64,000 bases of DNA from Methylococcales bacterium (GTDB taxonomy: Bacteria > Pseudomonadota > Gammaproteobacteria > Methylococcales > Methylomonadaceae): positions 1 through 64,000 of the forward strand of contig JAGLDH010000063.1 in assembly GCA_023145835.1 (NCBI GenBank). The letters run 5' to 3'. Numbering within the stretch: position 1 is the first letter of the stretch; each line of letters opens with the position of its first letter. Under the pieces are notes generated by a model. That model was not told the DNA's origin. It was given only the letters and a program-made list of their open reading frames with translations, and ran no database searches. The position numbers and the translations under genes are program-made. Shown in pieces: positions 17,098 to 27,160 of this stretch.

Positions 17098-18182
17098 TAG
17101 CCTAGTTTAGTTAATTCAGCTGCAATTTCGTCTAGACTTAAAATCTTTTCAGCTAGATTTGCATCAGCAATGGCTTTGGGCATTCCGTATATAGTTGAAC
17201 TTTCTTCATCCTGCACCCAAATTGACAATCCCTTCTGTTTTAACTCAGTAGCCCCTTGTTTTCCATCTGCCCCCATTCCAGTTAAAACTACCGTTAACAC
17301 ATTTTCTGAATATTGCTCTGAAACTGAGCATAGGGTTATATCCGCACAAGGGCTGTAAATTTCATCTGTTTGTTTTTCCCTAATAGAAACTATTTTCTTT
17401 TCTACACATGTTTTGACTATCATTTGCATGCCTCCCGGAGCTAATAAAGCTTCTCCAGGAATCAAGCAATCTCCATCAATTGCTTCTTTCACCTTGACGT
17501 TACAAACTTGATTTAGCCTATCTGCAAAACTTTTTGTAAAATCATGAGGCATATGTTGAACAATTAATATCGGAAATGGGCAATTGGAAGATAGTTGTTT
17601 TAATACCTTTTGTATTGCTACAGGCCCTCCTGTCGATGCAACTATCACTAACAATTCAATTTTCGTATTTATTTTTGATCTAACTGGATAATCAGATTTT
17701 TTTTGAATAGACTCAATCTCAGTAGATTGTAGCTGTGGACTAACATCTATTTTAACATCCTCCAGATTTGATCTGATTTTTGTTGCTTGCAAAGCAACCT
17801 GACGTACTCTACGTCTAAGTATGCGTTTAGCAAGCTCCTTATTACCATCAATTTGATCTAATTGTTTGGGCAAAAAATCAATAGCTCCAGCATAAAGTGC
17901 ATCAAGTGTTGCTTGCGCTCCTACCTGAGTTGCAACAGAAAACATTAATATAGGAGTAGGACAATCTGACATTATTATTCTTACCGCAGTAATACCATCC
18001 ATAACGGGCATTTCAACATCCATAGTAATAACATCAGGCTCTAATTGAGCTGCTAATGCTATGGCCTCTTTTCCATTTGATGCGACACCAACAACTTTAA
18101 GGTCTGACTCTTCCTCTAAAATTCCTCGAATGTTATTACACATGAAGTTTGAGTCATCAACAATGAGTACCCGAATAGTCAT
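17097..18182 (-). CDS. cheB: Chemotaxis methylesterase/glutamine deamidase CheB
   Basis: 361 aa. The receiver domain (1-120) carries the phospho-Asp in DVITMDVEMPVMDG. A linker leads to the CheB catalytic domain (about 175-360) with the Ser in VASTGGPVAI, the His in VQHMPHDF and the Asp in LTGMGADGKQG. It resets chemoreceptors by removing methyl groups. No cheR is in the window. It follows cheA by 15 bp. Confidence 0.97.
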   Translation of the reverse strand: MTIRVLIVDDSNFMCNNIRGILEEESDLKVVGVASNGKEAIALAAQLEPDVITMDVEMPVMDGITAVRIIMSDCPTPILMFSVATQVGAQATLDALYAGAIDFLPKQLDQIDGNKELAKRILRRRVRQVALQATKIRSNLEDVKIDVSPQLQSTEIESIQKKSDYPVRSKINTKIELLVIVASTGGPVAIQKVLKQLSSNCPFPILIVQHMPHDFTKSFADRLNQVCNVKVKEAIDGDCLIPGEALLAPGGMQMIVKTCVEKKIVSIREKQTDEIYSPCADITLCSVSEQYSENVLTVVLTGMGADGKQGATELKQKGLSIWVQDEESSTIYGMPKAIADANLAEKILSLDEIAAELTKLG

Positions 18183-18197
18183 AGGAAAATATAAAAA

Positions 18198-20510
18198 CTA
18201 TCCCACATATCGTTGCATCAACCCAGGAACGTCCAAAATCAATGCAATTTTTCCATCACCCGTAATGGTGGCTCCAGCCAGACCACCCAGTCCTTGTAAT
18301 TTAGCACCTAAAGGTTTGATAACAACTTCTTCCTGCCCTATCAATTGATCAACAACAAAACCAACCTGTCGTCCACCAGCATTAACTACAACAACATGTC
18401 CTGTTGTTTTTTTATCCGTACTATAATTAGGGTCATTAACCAACCAGTCGCTTAGAAAAAATAAAGGCAGCGCCCTTTCTCTAACCATAATAACAAGCTG
18501 CCCATCAACAATATTGGTTGTTTTTAAATCTAAATCTAATATTTCAAGGACACTTGCTAATGGCAGAGCAAATGCTTGGCCACCCAGTACAACCATCAGC
18601 GTTGGCATAATGGCAAGTGTTAAAGGTACTTTAATAAGAATAGTACTTCCTTTACCCTCTACAGAGTCAATTTCAACCACACCATTCATTTGAGTAATAC
18701 GAGTTTTTACGACATCCATCCCAACCCCCCGCCCTGATACATCTGAAACTTCTAATTTAGTTGAAAACCCAGGCATAAAAATCAGGTTATAGCACTCTTT
18801 ATCCTCTAATCTTGCTGCTGTTTCTTCATCCATTAAACCTTTATTAACAACCACTTTTCTAAGTACATCTGCATTCATCCCCTTACCATCATCCTTAATT
18901 GACAGTTGAATATGATCTCCTTCCTGCGAAGCTGTTAATACAACAGTACCTTCTCTCGGTTTATCAACAGCTTCTCTATCCTCTGGCAACTCTATTCCAT
19001 GATCAACTGCATTTCTAACCAAATGAACTAACGGATCAGCTAATGCTTCCACTAAATTTTTATCTAAATCGGTCTCTTCCCCGACTAATTCTAATTTAAT
19101 TTCCTTTTTAAGACTTCTTGATAAATCTCTCACAACCCGAGGAAAACGACCAAAAACTTTTTTGATAGGCTGCATTCGCGTTTTCATCACCGCTAGCTGT
19201 AAATCTGCTGTAACAACATCTAAATTAGATACAGCCTTTGTCAACGGCTCGTTTGCTTCAGCATCAGATGATGCCTTAAGTGTTTGAAATCTGTTTCTAA
19301 CTAATACCAGTTCTCCCACCATATTCATAATATCATCAAGAATATGAGTATCCACTCTTACTGTTGTTTCTGCCGTTGGAGCTGTTACAGCTGATTTCGG
19401 CTTAGCAACTTTCTTTTTAATTTTTGGTGATTTTATCGGCTTCTTTTCTATTTCTTTTGCTACACCTATTTTTTCAGGTTCTTTGTTAATTAAGTTTTTT
19501 TGTGTATTTTCAACTTGTCCAGATGATACCTCTTTAGCCTTCGATGTAATCGCCTCTTTTTCTGAGTTACTCTTTGTTATTTTTCCCTTAAACTTACCCT
19601 TTCCGTGTAACTCATCTAATACCGTATCAAACTCGTCTTCTGTTATGTCTCCTTCTGAAACAACAGGCTCAAATTTCTTATCATCCAACATTTTTTTTGC
19701 TGAAAAAGATCCTTTCCCATGAATGTCATCTAATAAATTATCAAACTCTTCTTCAGTTATATCACCTGGATTGACCTCGAGTTTAGTTATTTCCTTTTCC
19801 TTCCCCTCTGTCTCAGACTCGCTCTTCATTTCGCTTGCTGAAAACTGCCCTTTTCCATGCAAATCATCTAATAAACTATCAAATTCCTCTTCCGTAATTT
19901 CATCACTGCTAGAAGATACTGATCCAGTATCAACAGATGTCTCAGAGACATCATCAAACATTGACCCAAACTCTTGTTCAACAATATCAGTAGCAGCAGA
20001 ACCCAACTGTTCAGAAACAGGTGCATCAACAGTATCTACTTCATTATTTATTTCAACAACCGGTGTTTCATCAACAAATGGATCAGAAGGAGAAACCTCA
20101 GCAGCTTTTTTTTTGGCAGCCCCGGCACGCGTATACCCTTGCAGTCTTGATAATAAATCGTCATCAGCCTCATCAGGATCAACTCCCTCCCGAACCTGCT
20201 CAAACATCTCATTGACAACATCAACAACTTCTAGAATGACATCCATTAATTCTGCAGAAACTTTACGCTCCCCCTGTCTTAATATGTCAAAAACATCTTC
20301 AGCCTTATGACATACGGTCACTAAAGAATCTAAAGCTAAAAAACCAGCACCGCCTTTAATGGTATGAAAGCCTCGAAAGATTGAATTTAATAACTCAAAA
20401 TCTTCCGGTGATTTTTCAAGTTCAACTAGCTGTTCACCTAGTGATTCAAGAATTTCACCCGCTTCAACTAAAAAATCCTGTAATATTTCGTCGTTAAGAT
20501 CAATTGCCAT
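18198..20510 (-). CDS. cheA: Chemotaxis sensor histidine kinase CheA with three internal repeats
   Basis: 770 aa. The Hpt domain has the phosphorylated H49 in FHTIKGGAGFL. A long linker (about 125-385) replaces a clear P2 domain. The dimerisation domain begins at about 390. The ATPase domain has the N box HLVRNAVDHG, G1 DDGKGM and G2 GRGVGMDV; the CheW-like regulatory domain covers about 630-770. The linker carries three copies of ITEEEFDxLLDDLHGKG at about residues 205-221, 251-267 and 289-305, separated by charged, disordered stretches. It phosphorylates CheY and CheB. It follows cheZ by 10 bp. Confidence 0.97.
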   Translation of the reverse strand: MAIDLNDEILQDFLVEAGEILESLGEQLVELEKSPEDFELLNSIFRGFHTIKGGAGFLALDSLVTVCHKAEDVFDILRQGERKVSAELMDVILEVVDVVNEMFEQVREGVDPDEADDDLLSRLQGYTRAGAAKKKAAEVSPSDPFVDETPVVEINNEVDTVDAPVSEQLGSAATDIVEQEFGSMFDDVSETSVDTGSVSSSSDEITEEEFDSLLDDLHGKGQFSASEMKSESETEGKEKEITKLEVNPGDITEEEFDNLLDDIHGKGSFSAKKMLDDKKFEPVVSEGDITEDEFDTVLDELHGKGKFKGKITKSNSEKEAITSKAKEVSSGQVENTQKNLINKEPEKIGVAKEIEKKPIKSPKIKKKVAKPKSAVTAPTAETTVRVDTHILDDIMNMVGELVLVRNRFQTLKASSDAEANEPLTKAVSNLDVVTADLQLAVMKTRMQPIKKVFGRFPRVVRDLSRSLKKEIKLELVGEETDLDKNLVEALADPLVHLVRNAVDHGIELPEDREAVDKPREGTVVLTASQEGDHIQLSIKDDGKGMNADVLRKVVVNKGLMDEETAARLEDKECYNLIFMPGFSTKLEVSDVSGRGVGMDVVKTRITQMNGVVEIDSVEGKGSTILIKVPLTLAIMPTLMVVLGGQAFALPLASVLEILDLDLKTTNIVDGQLVIMVRERALPLFFLSDWLVNDPNYSTDKKTTGHVVVVNAGGRQVGFVVDQLIGQEEVVIKPLGAKLQGLGGLAGATITGDGKIALILDVPGLMQRYVG

Positions 20511-20520
20511 GCTTTTTCCC

Positions 20521-21246
20521 TCAAAATCCTAAACTTGATAGAAGGTCATCTACATCATCTTGACTATTTGCCACATCCCCAGCCTTATCATCAACACCAG
20601 GAACTACCGGCCCTGGTAATACAGTATTAATTTCAGGTTTAGATACACTCCCTTTAGCGCCAGTAATCCGGACTAATTCAACCATATTGGTTTCTACATC
20701 CTGTACTAAATTAATGACTTTTTTGATAATTTGCCCAGTAATATCCTGAAACCCTTGCGCCATCAAAATATCATTCAGCCCTTCTTGAACTTGCTTTAAA
20801 GAGCCTTTTGAGTTTTGAAAATGCTTAGTCAACTCTGCAGCCATCCCTTTAAACTCCTCAAACGGCATTTCTTTATCTAAAAAACGTTCCCATTTTTCTG
20901 ATAAATTATCTGATTGATCATTAAGCTCTTTGGAAATAGGCAATAGTTCCTCTACTACATTTAAAGTCTGGTTTGCTGCCTGTTCAGTCATTGACATAAC
21001 ATATTGCAAACGCTCTTTTGCATCAGGAATATCATTTTTGGTCATATCAGAAAGTCGTTCTTCATCAAGCCCCATTTTATTCATAGTGTCATGCAATTGA
21101 CGAGTAATTCTTCCAACCTCATGAAATATTTCAGTTTCTCGATGACTTGAAATTTCATCTAATATACTATTGGCATCTGACTCATTATTTTTTTCTAACG
21201 CTAAAACCAATTTCTTTGCCAAATCTAAACGACTATCATTACTCAT
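20521..21246 (-). CDS. cheZ: CheY-P phosphatase CheZ
   Basis: 241 aa, mostly long helices. The motif DILMAQGFQDITGQIIKKVI contains the catalytic Gln of the CheZ family. The C-terminus ends DDVDDLLSSLGF, the amphipathic CheY-binding tail. It dephosphorylates CheY-P near the motor or array. It lies 110 bp downstream of cheY and 10 bp upstream of cheA. Confidence 0.96.
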   Translation of the reverse strand: MSNDSRLDLAKKLVLALEKNNESDANSILDEISSHRETEIFHEVGRITRQLHDTMNKMGLDEERLSDMTKNDIPDAKERLQYVMSMTEQAANQTLNVVEELLPISKELNDQSDNLSEKWERFLDKEMPFEEFKGMAAELTKHFQNSKGSLKQVQEGLNDILMAQGFQDITGQIIKKVINLVQDVETNMVELVRITGAKGSVSKPEINTVLPGPVVPGVDDKAGDVANSQDDVDDLLSSLGF

Positions 21247-21356
21247 TAGTTATTCTCCTGAAAATATGCTTCAAGAACTTATATTAAATAATTTAAAAAT
21301 ATAGCGTAAATAGAAACTAAGCTCTATGCCACTTTGTCAATTATTAACTCCAGCTC

Positions 21357-21743
21357 TTACCCGTCTATACGCTCAAAGATTTTTTCTATCTTTTCTTTTA
21401 ACGTCCCTGCTGTAAACGGTTTAATAACATATCCATTCACACCGGCCTGAGCTGCCATAATAATTTGTTCTTTCTTTGCCTCTGCTGTAACCATTAATAC
21501 AGGCAAGTCGACTAAATCAGGATTAGCTCGAACGGCTTTTAATAAATCAATTCCTGTCATACCTGGCATATTCCAGTCAGTTACCAAAAAATCTATTCCA
21601 CCTGCTTCTAAAATAGGTAGAGCTGTTTTTCCATCATCTGCTTCCACAGTATTGGTAAACCCAAGATCTCTTAGTAGGTTTTTTACTATTCGTCTCATGG
21701 TTGAAAAATCATCAACAACAAGAATTTTCATTTTTTTATCCAA
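21357..21743 (-). CDS. cheY: Chemotaxis response regulator CheY
   Basis: 128-aa single-domain receiver. The acidic pocket is in [11 protein letters not shown], the phospho-Asp in [16 protein letters not shown], the Thr in [11 protein letters not shown] and the Lys in [12 protein letters not shown]. Phosphorylated CheY binds FliM and FliN to switch flagellar rotation. A 172-bp gap to fliA suggests its own promoter, but no sigma-28 site could be picked with confidence. Confidence 0.98.
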   Translation of the reverse strand: MDKKMKILVVDDFSTMRRIVKNLLRDLGFTNTVEADDGKTALPILEAGGIDFLVTDWNMPGMTGIDLLKAVRANPDLVDLPVLMVTAEAKKEQIIMAAQAGVNGYVIKPFTAGTLKEKIEKIFERIDG

Positions 21744-21915
21744 GGAAAATCTCCACCCTATTTATGTTAATCATTGTTATATAGACCCAAAATAATTAAA
21801 CCTGAAACTAAATTAGGAGTGTGTCTGGAATAAGTTCAACAACAAGTATTTACTATCCTTATGCTTAAATACCAATATATTGTCGATCTAATTTTTCACA
21901 TTCAGCTGCCTCTCT

Positions 21916-22656
21916 TCAAGAGATGCTCCCTTCATCTAGCCATTCAGTAAGTCTTGATCGTAACCTTAATGTTGCCTGGCTACTAATTTGACTCACTCTG
22001 GATTCGCTTACATTTAATACTTTGCCTATTTCACGTAAGTTTAGCTCTTCCTCATAATAAAGTGAGATAACTAATTGTTCTCTTTCTGGCAGCTGTTTAA
22101 TTGCTTGAACTAATGCCTGCTGAAACTTTTCTTTTCCAAGTATATTAGAAGGTTCTATAGCATCTTTTTCACCTTCTTCTAACACATCCCCACCAGACTC
22201 AACTAACTGTTCAACACTAAATATTTTACACCCTACTGAGTCTTGAAGAATTTGGTTATATTCTTCAATCGTGATACCTAAGTGCTCTGCAATATCACTG
22301 TCCTTAGCATCACGACCCTTTTTATTTTCAACTTCCTTTATTGCCTCAGACACCATTCTTGATTTTTTATGTACCGATCTTGGTGTCCAATCTGAACGCC
22401 TGACTTCATCAAGCATAGCGCCTCTAATTCTGATTCCAGCATAAGTATCAAAACTAGCCCCTTGAGAAGCATCATATTTTTTAACTGCTTCCAACAGCCC
22501 TAACATACCCGCCTGAATTAAATCATCAACAAGTACAGAATCAGGCAATCGCCCCATCAAATGATAAGCAATTCGCTTGACTAAAGGCATATGCTGAATC
22601 ACTAAATCATTGGTATTTCCTGCCTGCATCGTTGCATAGATTGCAACTCCACTCAT
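21916..22656 (-). CDS. fliA: Flagellar sigma factor FliA (sigma-28)
   Basis: 246 aa. Sigma region 2 contains the core-binding part DDLIQAGMLGLLEAVKKYD and the -10 recognition part GIRIRGAMLDEVR; region 3 covers about 90-145; the region 4 helix-turn-helix is LREIGKVLNVSESRVSQI. It directs transcription of late flagellar and chemotaxis genes. Its ATG overlaps the fleN stop by 4 bp (ATGA). An FlgM anti-sigma factor is not in the window. Confidence 0.97.
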   Translation of the reverse strand: MSGVAIYATMQAGNTNDLVIQHMPLVKRIAYHLMGRLPDSVLVDDLIQAGMLGLLEAVKKYDASQGASFDTYAGIRIRGAMLDEVRRSDWTPRSVHKKSRMVSEAIKEVENKKGRDAKDSDIAEHLGITIEEYNQILQDSVGCKIFSVEQLVESGGDVLEEGEKDAIEPSNILGKEKFQQALVQAIKQLPEREQLVISLYYEEELNLREIGKVLNVSESRVSQISSQATLRLRSRLTEWLDEGSIS

Positions 22657-23555
22657 GCAGCATCTCCATGTGTACTGTATTCAATCATTCTTTCTATAAA
22701 AAATTCTAAGTAGCCACCCGCTTGTTTTTTTATCGGCCAATTATCTATTTCTCTTGCAAGGTCTTTAATTGCTAGCGAAGCTTTACTTCCAGGGAAAGCC
22801 GATACAACAGGCTTTTGCTTTTGTACTGCTTTCCTTAATGACTCATCAAAAGGAACAGAACCGACATAACCTAACGAAACATCTAAATATCTATCCGTTA
22901 CTTTTGTAAGTTTAGTAAACAATTGCTGGCCTTGCTGAGTAGATTGAACCATATTGGCAATAATTTTAAATTTTCCTATGCCATAATCTCTATTAAGCAA
23001 TTTAATATAGGCATACGCATCTGTTAATGAGGTGGGTTCATCGCAAATAACGACCATAATTTCTTGACTCGCTCTAGCAAAATTAACCACACTTGACGAA
23101 ATGCCAGCAGCTGTATCAACAATTAATACATCCAGATCTTGATCTATATCACTAAATGCTCGAATTATTCCGGCTTGCTCTGCTGTTGCTAATTCAGACA
23201 TATACTGTATACCTGAGGAAGCAGGTATAACCAATAAACCCTCAGGGCCCGTCAACATAATGTCTTGTATCGTTTTTTCACCTTGTAAAACGTGTGATAA
23301 ATTATATTCGGGTGAAAGCCCTAGTAATATATCTACATTTGCCAAACTCATATCAGCATCAAGTAAAGCAACTCGCTTTCCTGATTGAGATAACGCCACG
23401 CCTATATTGACTGATAAATTAGTTTTCCCAACCCCGCCTTTACCACTGGTTACAGCAATAACTCGAACTGGTTTTATTTTTTTTTGTATCATTTTTCTTA
23501 TCCCAGATGCTTGGTCCGATGCTTTATGCATAACCCTCTGCCACCCACTGGTCAT
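22653..23555 (-). CDS. fleN: Flagellar number regulator FleN/FlhG (MinD-like ATPase)
   Basis: 300 aa from the first ATG. An N-terminal DQASGIRKM motif, the FlhF-activating helix of FlhG, precedes a deviant Walker A SGKGGVGKTN and a Walker B-like DVLIVDTAAGIS. It limits flagellar number and antagonises the regulator FleQ in polar flagellates. The first ATG (23555) overlaps flhF by 32 bp. An ATG 8 codons later (23531, MHKASDQASG) would overlap by 8 bp and fits homologues better; both have only partial Shine-Dalgarno sequences. Confidence 0.95.
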   Translation of the reverse strand: MTSGWQRVMHKASDQASGIRKMIQKKIKPVRVIAVTSGKGGVGKTNLSVNIGVALSQSGKRVALLDADMSLANVDILLGLSPEYNLSHVLQGEKTIQDIMLTGPEGLLVIPASSGIQYMSELATAEQAGIIRAFSDIDQDLDVLIVDTAAGISSSVVNFARASQEIMVVICDEPTSLTDAYAYIKLLNRDYGIGKFKIIANMVQSTQQGQQLFTKLTKVTDRYLDVSLGYVGSVPFDESLRKAVQKQKPVVSAFPGSKASLAIKDLAREIDNWPIKKQAGGYLEFFIERMIEYSTHGDAA

Positions 23556-24933
23556 GTCCTAATTCATAAGCAGAGTCATTTTCTCCATCAATATCCTCCA
23601 CACATTGATTAATCAAAGTAATAGAATCAGGAAAATATATATCCTCAGGAACTTGCTGCCCATTTGTCATAAAAGCAATGGGTAATTGATGCTCTATGAT
23701 TGATGATAGTGTTGAACCCAACGTGACCGTCTCATCAAGTTTAGTCAGAATACTGGCTGCTGGTTCAAATACACTAAAAACATTAATAATCTCATTCATT
23801 GCTTTGTGCTGAGTTGAACCTGACATCACCAAATATGTCTTAATTGGAATATCATTTTGTTGTAAAGTTTGAATTTGATCTGCCAAACGCATATCACGCT
23901 GACTCATTCCCGCTGTATCTATTAAAATCAATCGTTTATCTTGAAAACTATTAATATGCATGCTAAGTTCTTCTGCATTAGTAGCAATTTTAACGGGCAC
24001 ATCAAGCAATTTCCCATAGGTGCTTAATTGTTCATGCGCACCAATTCTGTAGTTATCAGTTGTGATTAATGCAACCTGATTAGCCCCATGTTTTAGTATG
24101 TATTTTGCAGCCAACTTTGCTATTGTTGTTGTTTTCCCTACTCCCGTAGGACCAACTAAAGCAACAATTCCTCCTTCGTCTAATAAATCATCATTTGAAA
24201 TAGGTAAAACTTTAACTAACATGTCCTGAGCTTTTTCAAAAGCCTGTGTAAAATCTTGATGGCTATCTAATCGATTAGCTAGTTTTATAGATAATTTTTT
24301 TGAAATACCCATTTCAGCTAAATGATGCAGTAATTCAACCCGCACAGGATTATTTTGAACATCTTTAGCCCAAGACATTTCCGATAACTTGGTATTAAAA
24401 ACTACTTTTAATGATTTAATCTCATCTCTCATTTCTTGCATAAACTGCTGAGACATTGCCGATTCAGACTTTTTTTCTTTCATCGTATCGATGTTAAACT
24501 GCTTAGCAGAAGCAGTGGGTCTTTGGACTGCTAATTTAGGCTTTTTTTCTACTACTCTATTACTTGAATTTGTTAAATTTAGTTTTTTTGCATATCCAAC
24601 ATATTGGTCAACATTCCGACGCGAAGGTTTTTTTGGGATTAATCCATCACCCCCTATTTTTCTTGCACTGCTCACAATATGTAAGCTATCTTTCTCTAGG
24701 TCAAAATCAGCTAATTTAATGTTTTTCTTTGCTTTATAAGGAATATTTGGCTTCGAAGGTTGTGATTTTAATTGTTTTTGAATAGCTTCTTCATCAAAGT
24801 CTCTTGCCGCAACAATTTCAACGCCCTCTTCAACAGATTTATTAGACATAATCACTGCATCAGCACCCAGCTCTTCCTTAACCATCTTCATAGCTTGACG
24901 AATATCTTTTGCAACAAATCGTTTAATTTTCAT
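23524..24933 (-). CDS. flhF: Flagellar SRP-like GTPase FlhF
   Basis: 469 aa. The N-terminal B domain (MKIKRFVAKDIRQAMKMVKE) is followed by a variable basic linker (about 75-165). The NG domain carries G1 VGPTGVGKTTT, an ITTDNYRIGAHEQL segment, DTAGMSQRD and the guanine motif TKLDE. It marks the pole for flagellum assembly. It overlaps fleN and lies 48 bp after flhA. Confidence 0.97.
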   Translation of the reverse strand: MKIKRFVAKDIRQAMKMVKEELGADAVIMSNKSVEEGVEIVAARDFDEEAIQKQLKSQPSKPNIPYKAKKNIKLADFDLEKDSLHIVSSARKIGGDGLIPKKPSRRNVDQYVGYAKKLNLTNSSNRVVEKKPKLAVQRPTASAKQFNIDTMKEKKSESAMSQQFMQEMRDEIKSLKVVFNTKLSEMSWAKDVQNNPVRVELLHHLAEMGISKKLSIKLANRLDSHQDFTQAFEKAQDMLVKVLPISNDDLLDEGGIVALVGPTGVGKTTTIAKLAAKYILKHGANQVALITTDNYRIGAHEQLSTYGKLLDVPVKIATNAEELSMHINSFQDKRLILIDTAGMSQRDMRLADQIQTLQQNDIPIKTYLVMSGSTQHKAMNEIINVFSVFEPAASILTKLDETVTLGSTLSSIIEHQLPIAFMTNGQQVPEDIYFPDSITLINQCVEDIDGENDSAYELGHDQWVAEGYA

Positions 24934-24981
24934 TTACTTCCCCATGTGCTTATTAAGCTAAGGATTAATAAACCCTAGCTA

Positions 24982-27084
24982 CTATGCATTTTGCCCGACT
25001 GTTGAAATCACTTTAATCTGACGATCTTCAGGAATTTCATTGAATGCCAAAACATGCAATCCAGAAATAGAATGTCGGACGAATCTAGCTAACCAGGGTC
25101 GGATAAAAGAAGAGACTAATAGCACTGCTGCTTGTCCATCCATTTCCATTTTTTGAGCACTTTCATCTAATGATTTAAGCATTTGCTCTGCTAACCCCGG
25201 CTCTATACCAGCACCATTTTCGCCCGCCGTTTGCAAAGACTGATGCAACAACCGTTCCAACTCTGGCTCTAAGGTAATAACAGGGAGGTCTACTTGCACC
25301 CCATTGATTTCATAGACAATTGATCGACCTAATGCAGCACGTGAAGCTGAGGTTAAAATGTCGGGATCTTGACTTTTAGCACCATAGTCCGCCAATGTTT
25401 CGGCAATAGTTCGAATATCCCGAATAGAAACACCTTCTCGTAACAAGTTTTGTAATACTTTAACAACGATACCTAAAGCTAATGTTTTAGGTACTAAATC
25501 CTCGACGAGTTTAGGTGCTGATTTTGATAAATTATCTAATATATTCTGTGCTTCTTCATAGCCAAATAACTCATGCGCATTCGTTTGTAAAATATGACTT
25601 AAATGAGTGGCAGCCACTGTCCCTGGATCCACAACTGTATACCCTAACGTTTGTGCCTGATCTTTTTGATTATTTTCTATCCAAACAGCCTCTAAACCAA
25701 ATGCCGGATCTTGAGTTGCCTCCCCTTGCAAATCTCCAAACACTTGTCCGGGATTAATCGCCATTTCTTTATCGGGCATTATCTCTGCTTCACCGACCGT
25801 AACACCCATTAGAGATATTCTGTAAGCTGTGGGGGATAAATCCAGATTATCTCGAATATGTACAGAAGGGATTAGAAACCCAAGTTCTTGTGATAATTTT
25901 TTACGCACACCTTTAATTCGTGTCATCAGTTGTCCGCCCTGGTTTTTGTCTACCAAAGGAATCAATCGATAACCAACTTCTAAGCCGATAATATCAACAG
26001 GCATAACATCATCCCACCCTAGCTCTTTTGTCTCATTCTTAGTCATGTGTTGTTGAGGAATTTCTGCTGCTTGAGCTAAGACTTCTTCTTGTATTTTTTT
26101 CTCTCGGTGGTCAATTAAATAAGCACCTCCAAGTAAAGCTAAGGCTAGCAAAATAAAAACAAAATTAGGCATACCAGGGATGATACCTAGCAACCCCATA
26201 ATCGTTGCTGTAACTATTAATGATTTAGGGTCATTAAATAATTGACTTCCTACTTGCTGCCCAACGGTTTCATTACTTCCTCGTACTCTTGTTACGACAA
26301 TGGCTGAGGCGGTTGATAATAAGAGAGAGGGGATTTGGGCAACGAGTCCATCACCAATGGTTAACAACACATAAATTTCACCGGCTTCGGCAAAACTCAG
26401 TCCATGTTGACCAACACCAATAGCTAACCCACCAATCACATTGATAAATAGAATAATAATCCCCGCAATAGCATCCCCTCTTACAAACTTACTCGCACCA
26501 TCCATTGATCCATAAAAGTCTGCTTCAGCTGCGACTTCTGTACGGCGATCTCTAGCTTGATCTTGATCTATCAATCCGGAATTTAAATCTGCATCAATCG
26601 CCATTTGTTTTCCAGGCATGGCATCCAATGTAAACCTTGCGCCAACCTCGGCAACTCGCCCAGCACCCTTAGTAACCACAACAAAGTTAATAATGACCAA
26701 AATTGCAAACACAACCAAACCTACAGCAAAGTTCCCCCCAATAACAAAGGATCCAAATGCTTCAATCACTTTACCAACAGCATCCCCCCCTTCATGCCCT
26801 TCTAATAGAACTATTCGTGTGGATGCTACATTCAGAGCTAATCTTAATAAGGTCGCAATTAAAATAACAGATGGAAAAACTGAAAATTCTAATGGTTTAA
26901 GGCTATAAATAACCACAAGTAAAATAATCAGTGAAAAAGCGATATTAAAAGTAAAAAATAAATCCAATAAAAAGGGAGGGAGTGGCAGTACGATCATCGA
27001 TAAAATCATAATGATAACGACAGGCGCTCCCAGCCCCATACTTGTAACTGATTTAATTTTTTCGACTATATTGGAAAAATCCAT
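24982..27084 (-). CDS. flhA: Flagellar export gate protein FlhA
   Basis: 700 aa, the standard length. About eight membrane helices occupy residues 17-330, with the conserved cytosolic FHIPEP loop (TKGAGRVAEVGARFTLDAMPGKQMA). The large C-terminal cytosolic domain starts at about 350 and includes LLREGVSIRDIRTI. FlhA is the main gate component of the flagellar type III export machine. It lies 77 bp downstream of flhB. Confidence 0.98.
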   Translation of the reverse strand: MDFSNIVEKIKSVTSMGLGAPVVIIMILSMIVLPLPPFLLDLFFTFNIAFSLIILLVVIYSLKPLEFSVFPSVILIATLLRLALNVASTRIVLLEGHEGGDAVGKVIEAFGSFVIGGNFAVGLVVFAILVIINFVVVTKGAGRVAEVGARFTLDAMPGKQMAIDADLNSGLIDQDQARDRRTEVAAEADFYGSMDGASKFVRGDAIAGIIILFINVIGGLAIGVGQHGLSFAEAGEIYVLLTIGDGLVAQIPSLLLSTASAIVVTRVRGSNETVGQQVGSQLFNDPKSLIVTATIMGLLGIIPGMPNFVFILLALALLGGAYLIDHREKKIQEEVLAQAAEIPQQHMTKNETKELGWDDVMPVDIIGLEVGYRLIPLVDKNQGGQLMTRIKGVRKKLSQELGFLIPSVHIRDNLDLSPTAYRISLMGVTVGEAEIMPDKEMAINPGQVFGDLQGEATQDPAFGLEAVWIENNQKDQAQTLGYTVVDPGTVAATHLSHILQTNAHELFGYEEAQNILDNLSKSAPKLVEDLVPKTLALGIVVKVLQNLLREGVSIRDIRTIAETLADYGAKSQDPDILTSASRAALGRSIVYEINGVQVDLPVITLEPELERLLHQSLQTAGENGAGIEPGLAEQMLKSLDESAQKMEMDGQAAVLLVSSFIRPWLARFVRHSISGLHVLAFNEIPEDRQIKVISTVGQNA

Positions 27085-27160
27085 GGTGTTTTTTATTCTA
27101 TCTATTTATAAATAAAGTGAGCTTTGCTCTACAATATTGCTTGTTACGTCTAATTAATGA

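Noticed and set aside
19723-20310. 195-aa plus-strand ORF rich in Ser
   Set aside because: It is the antisense shadow of the CheA linker repeats; the minus strand encodes clear CheA domains on both sides.
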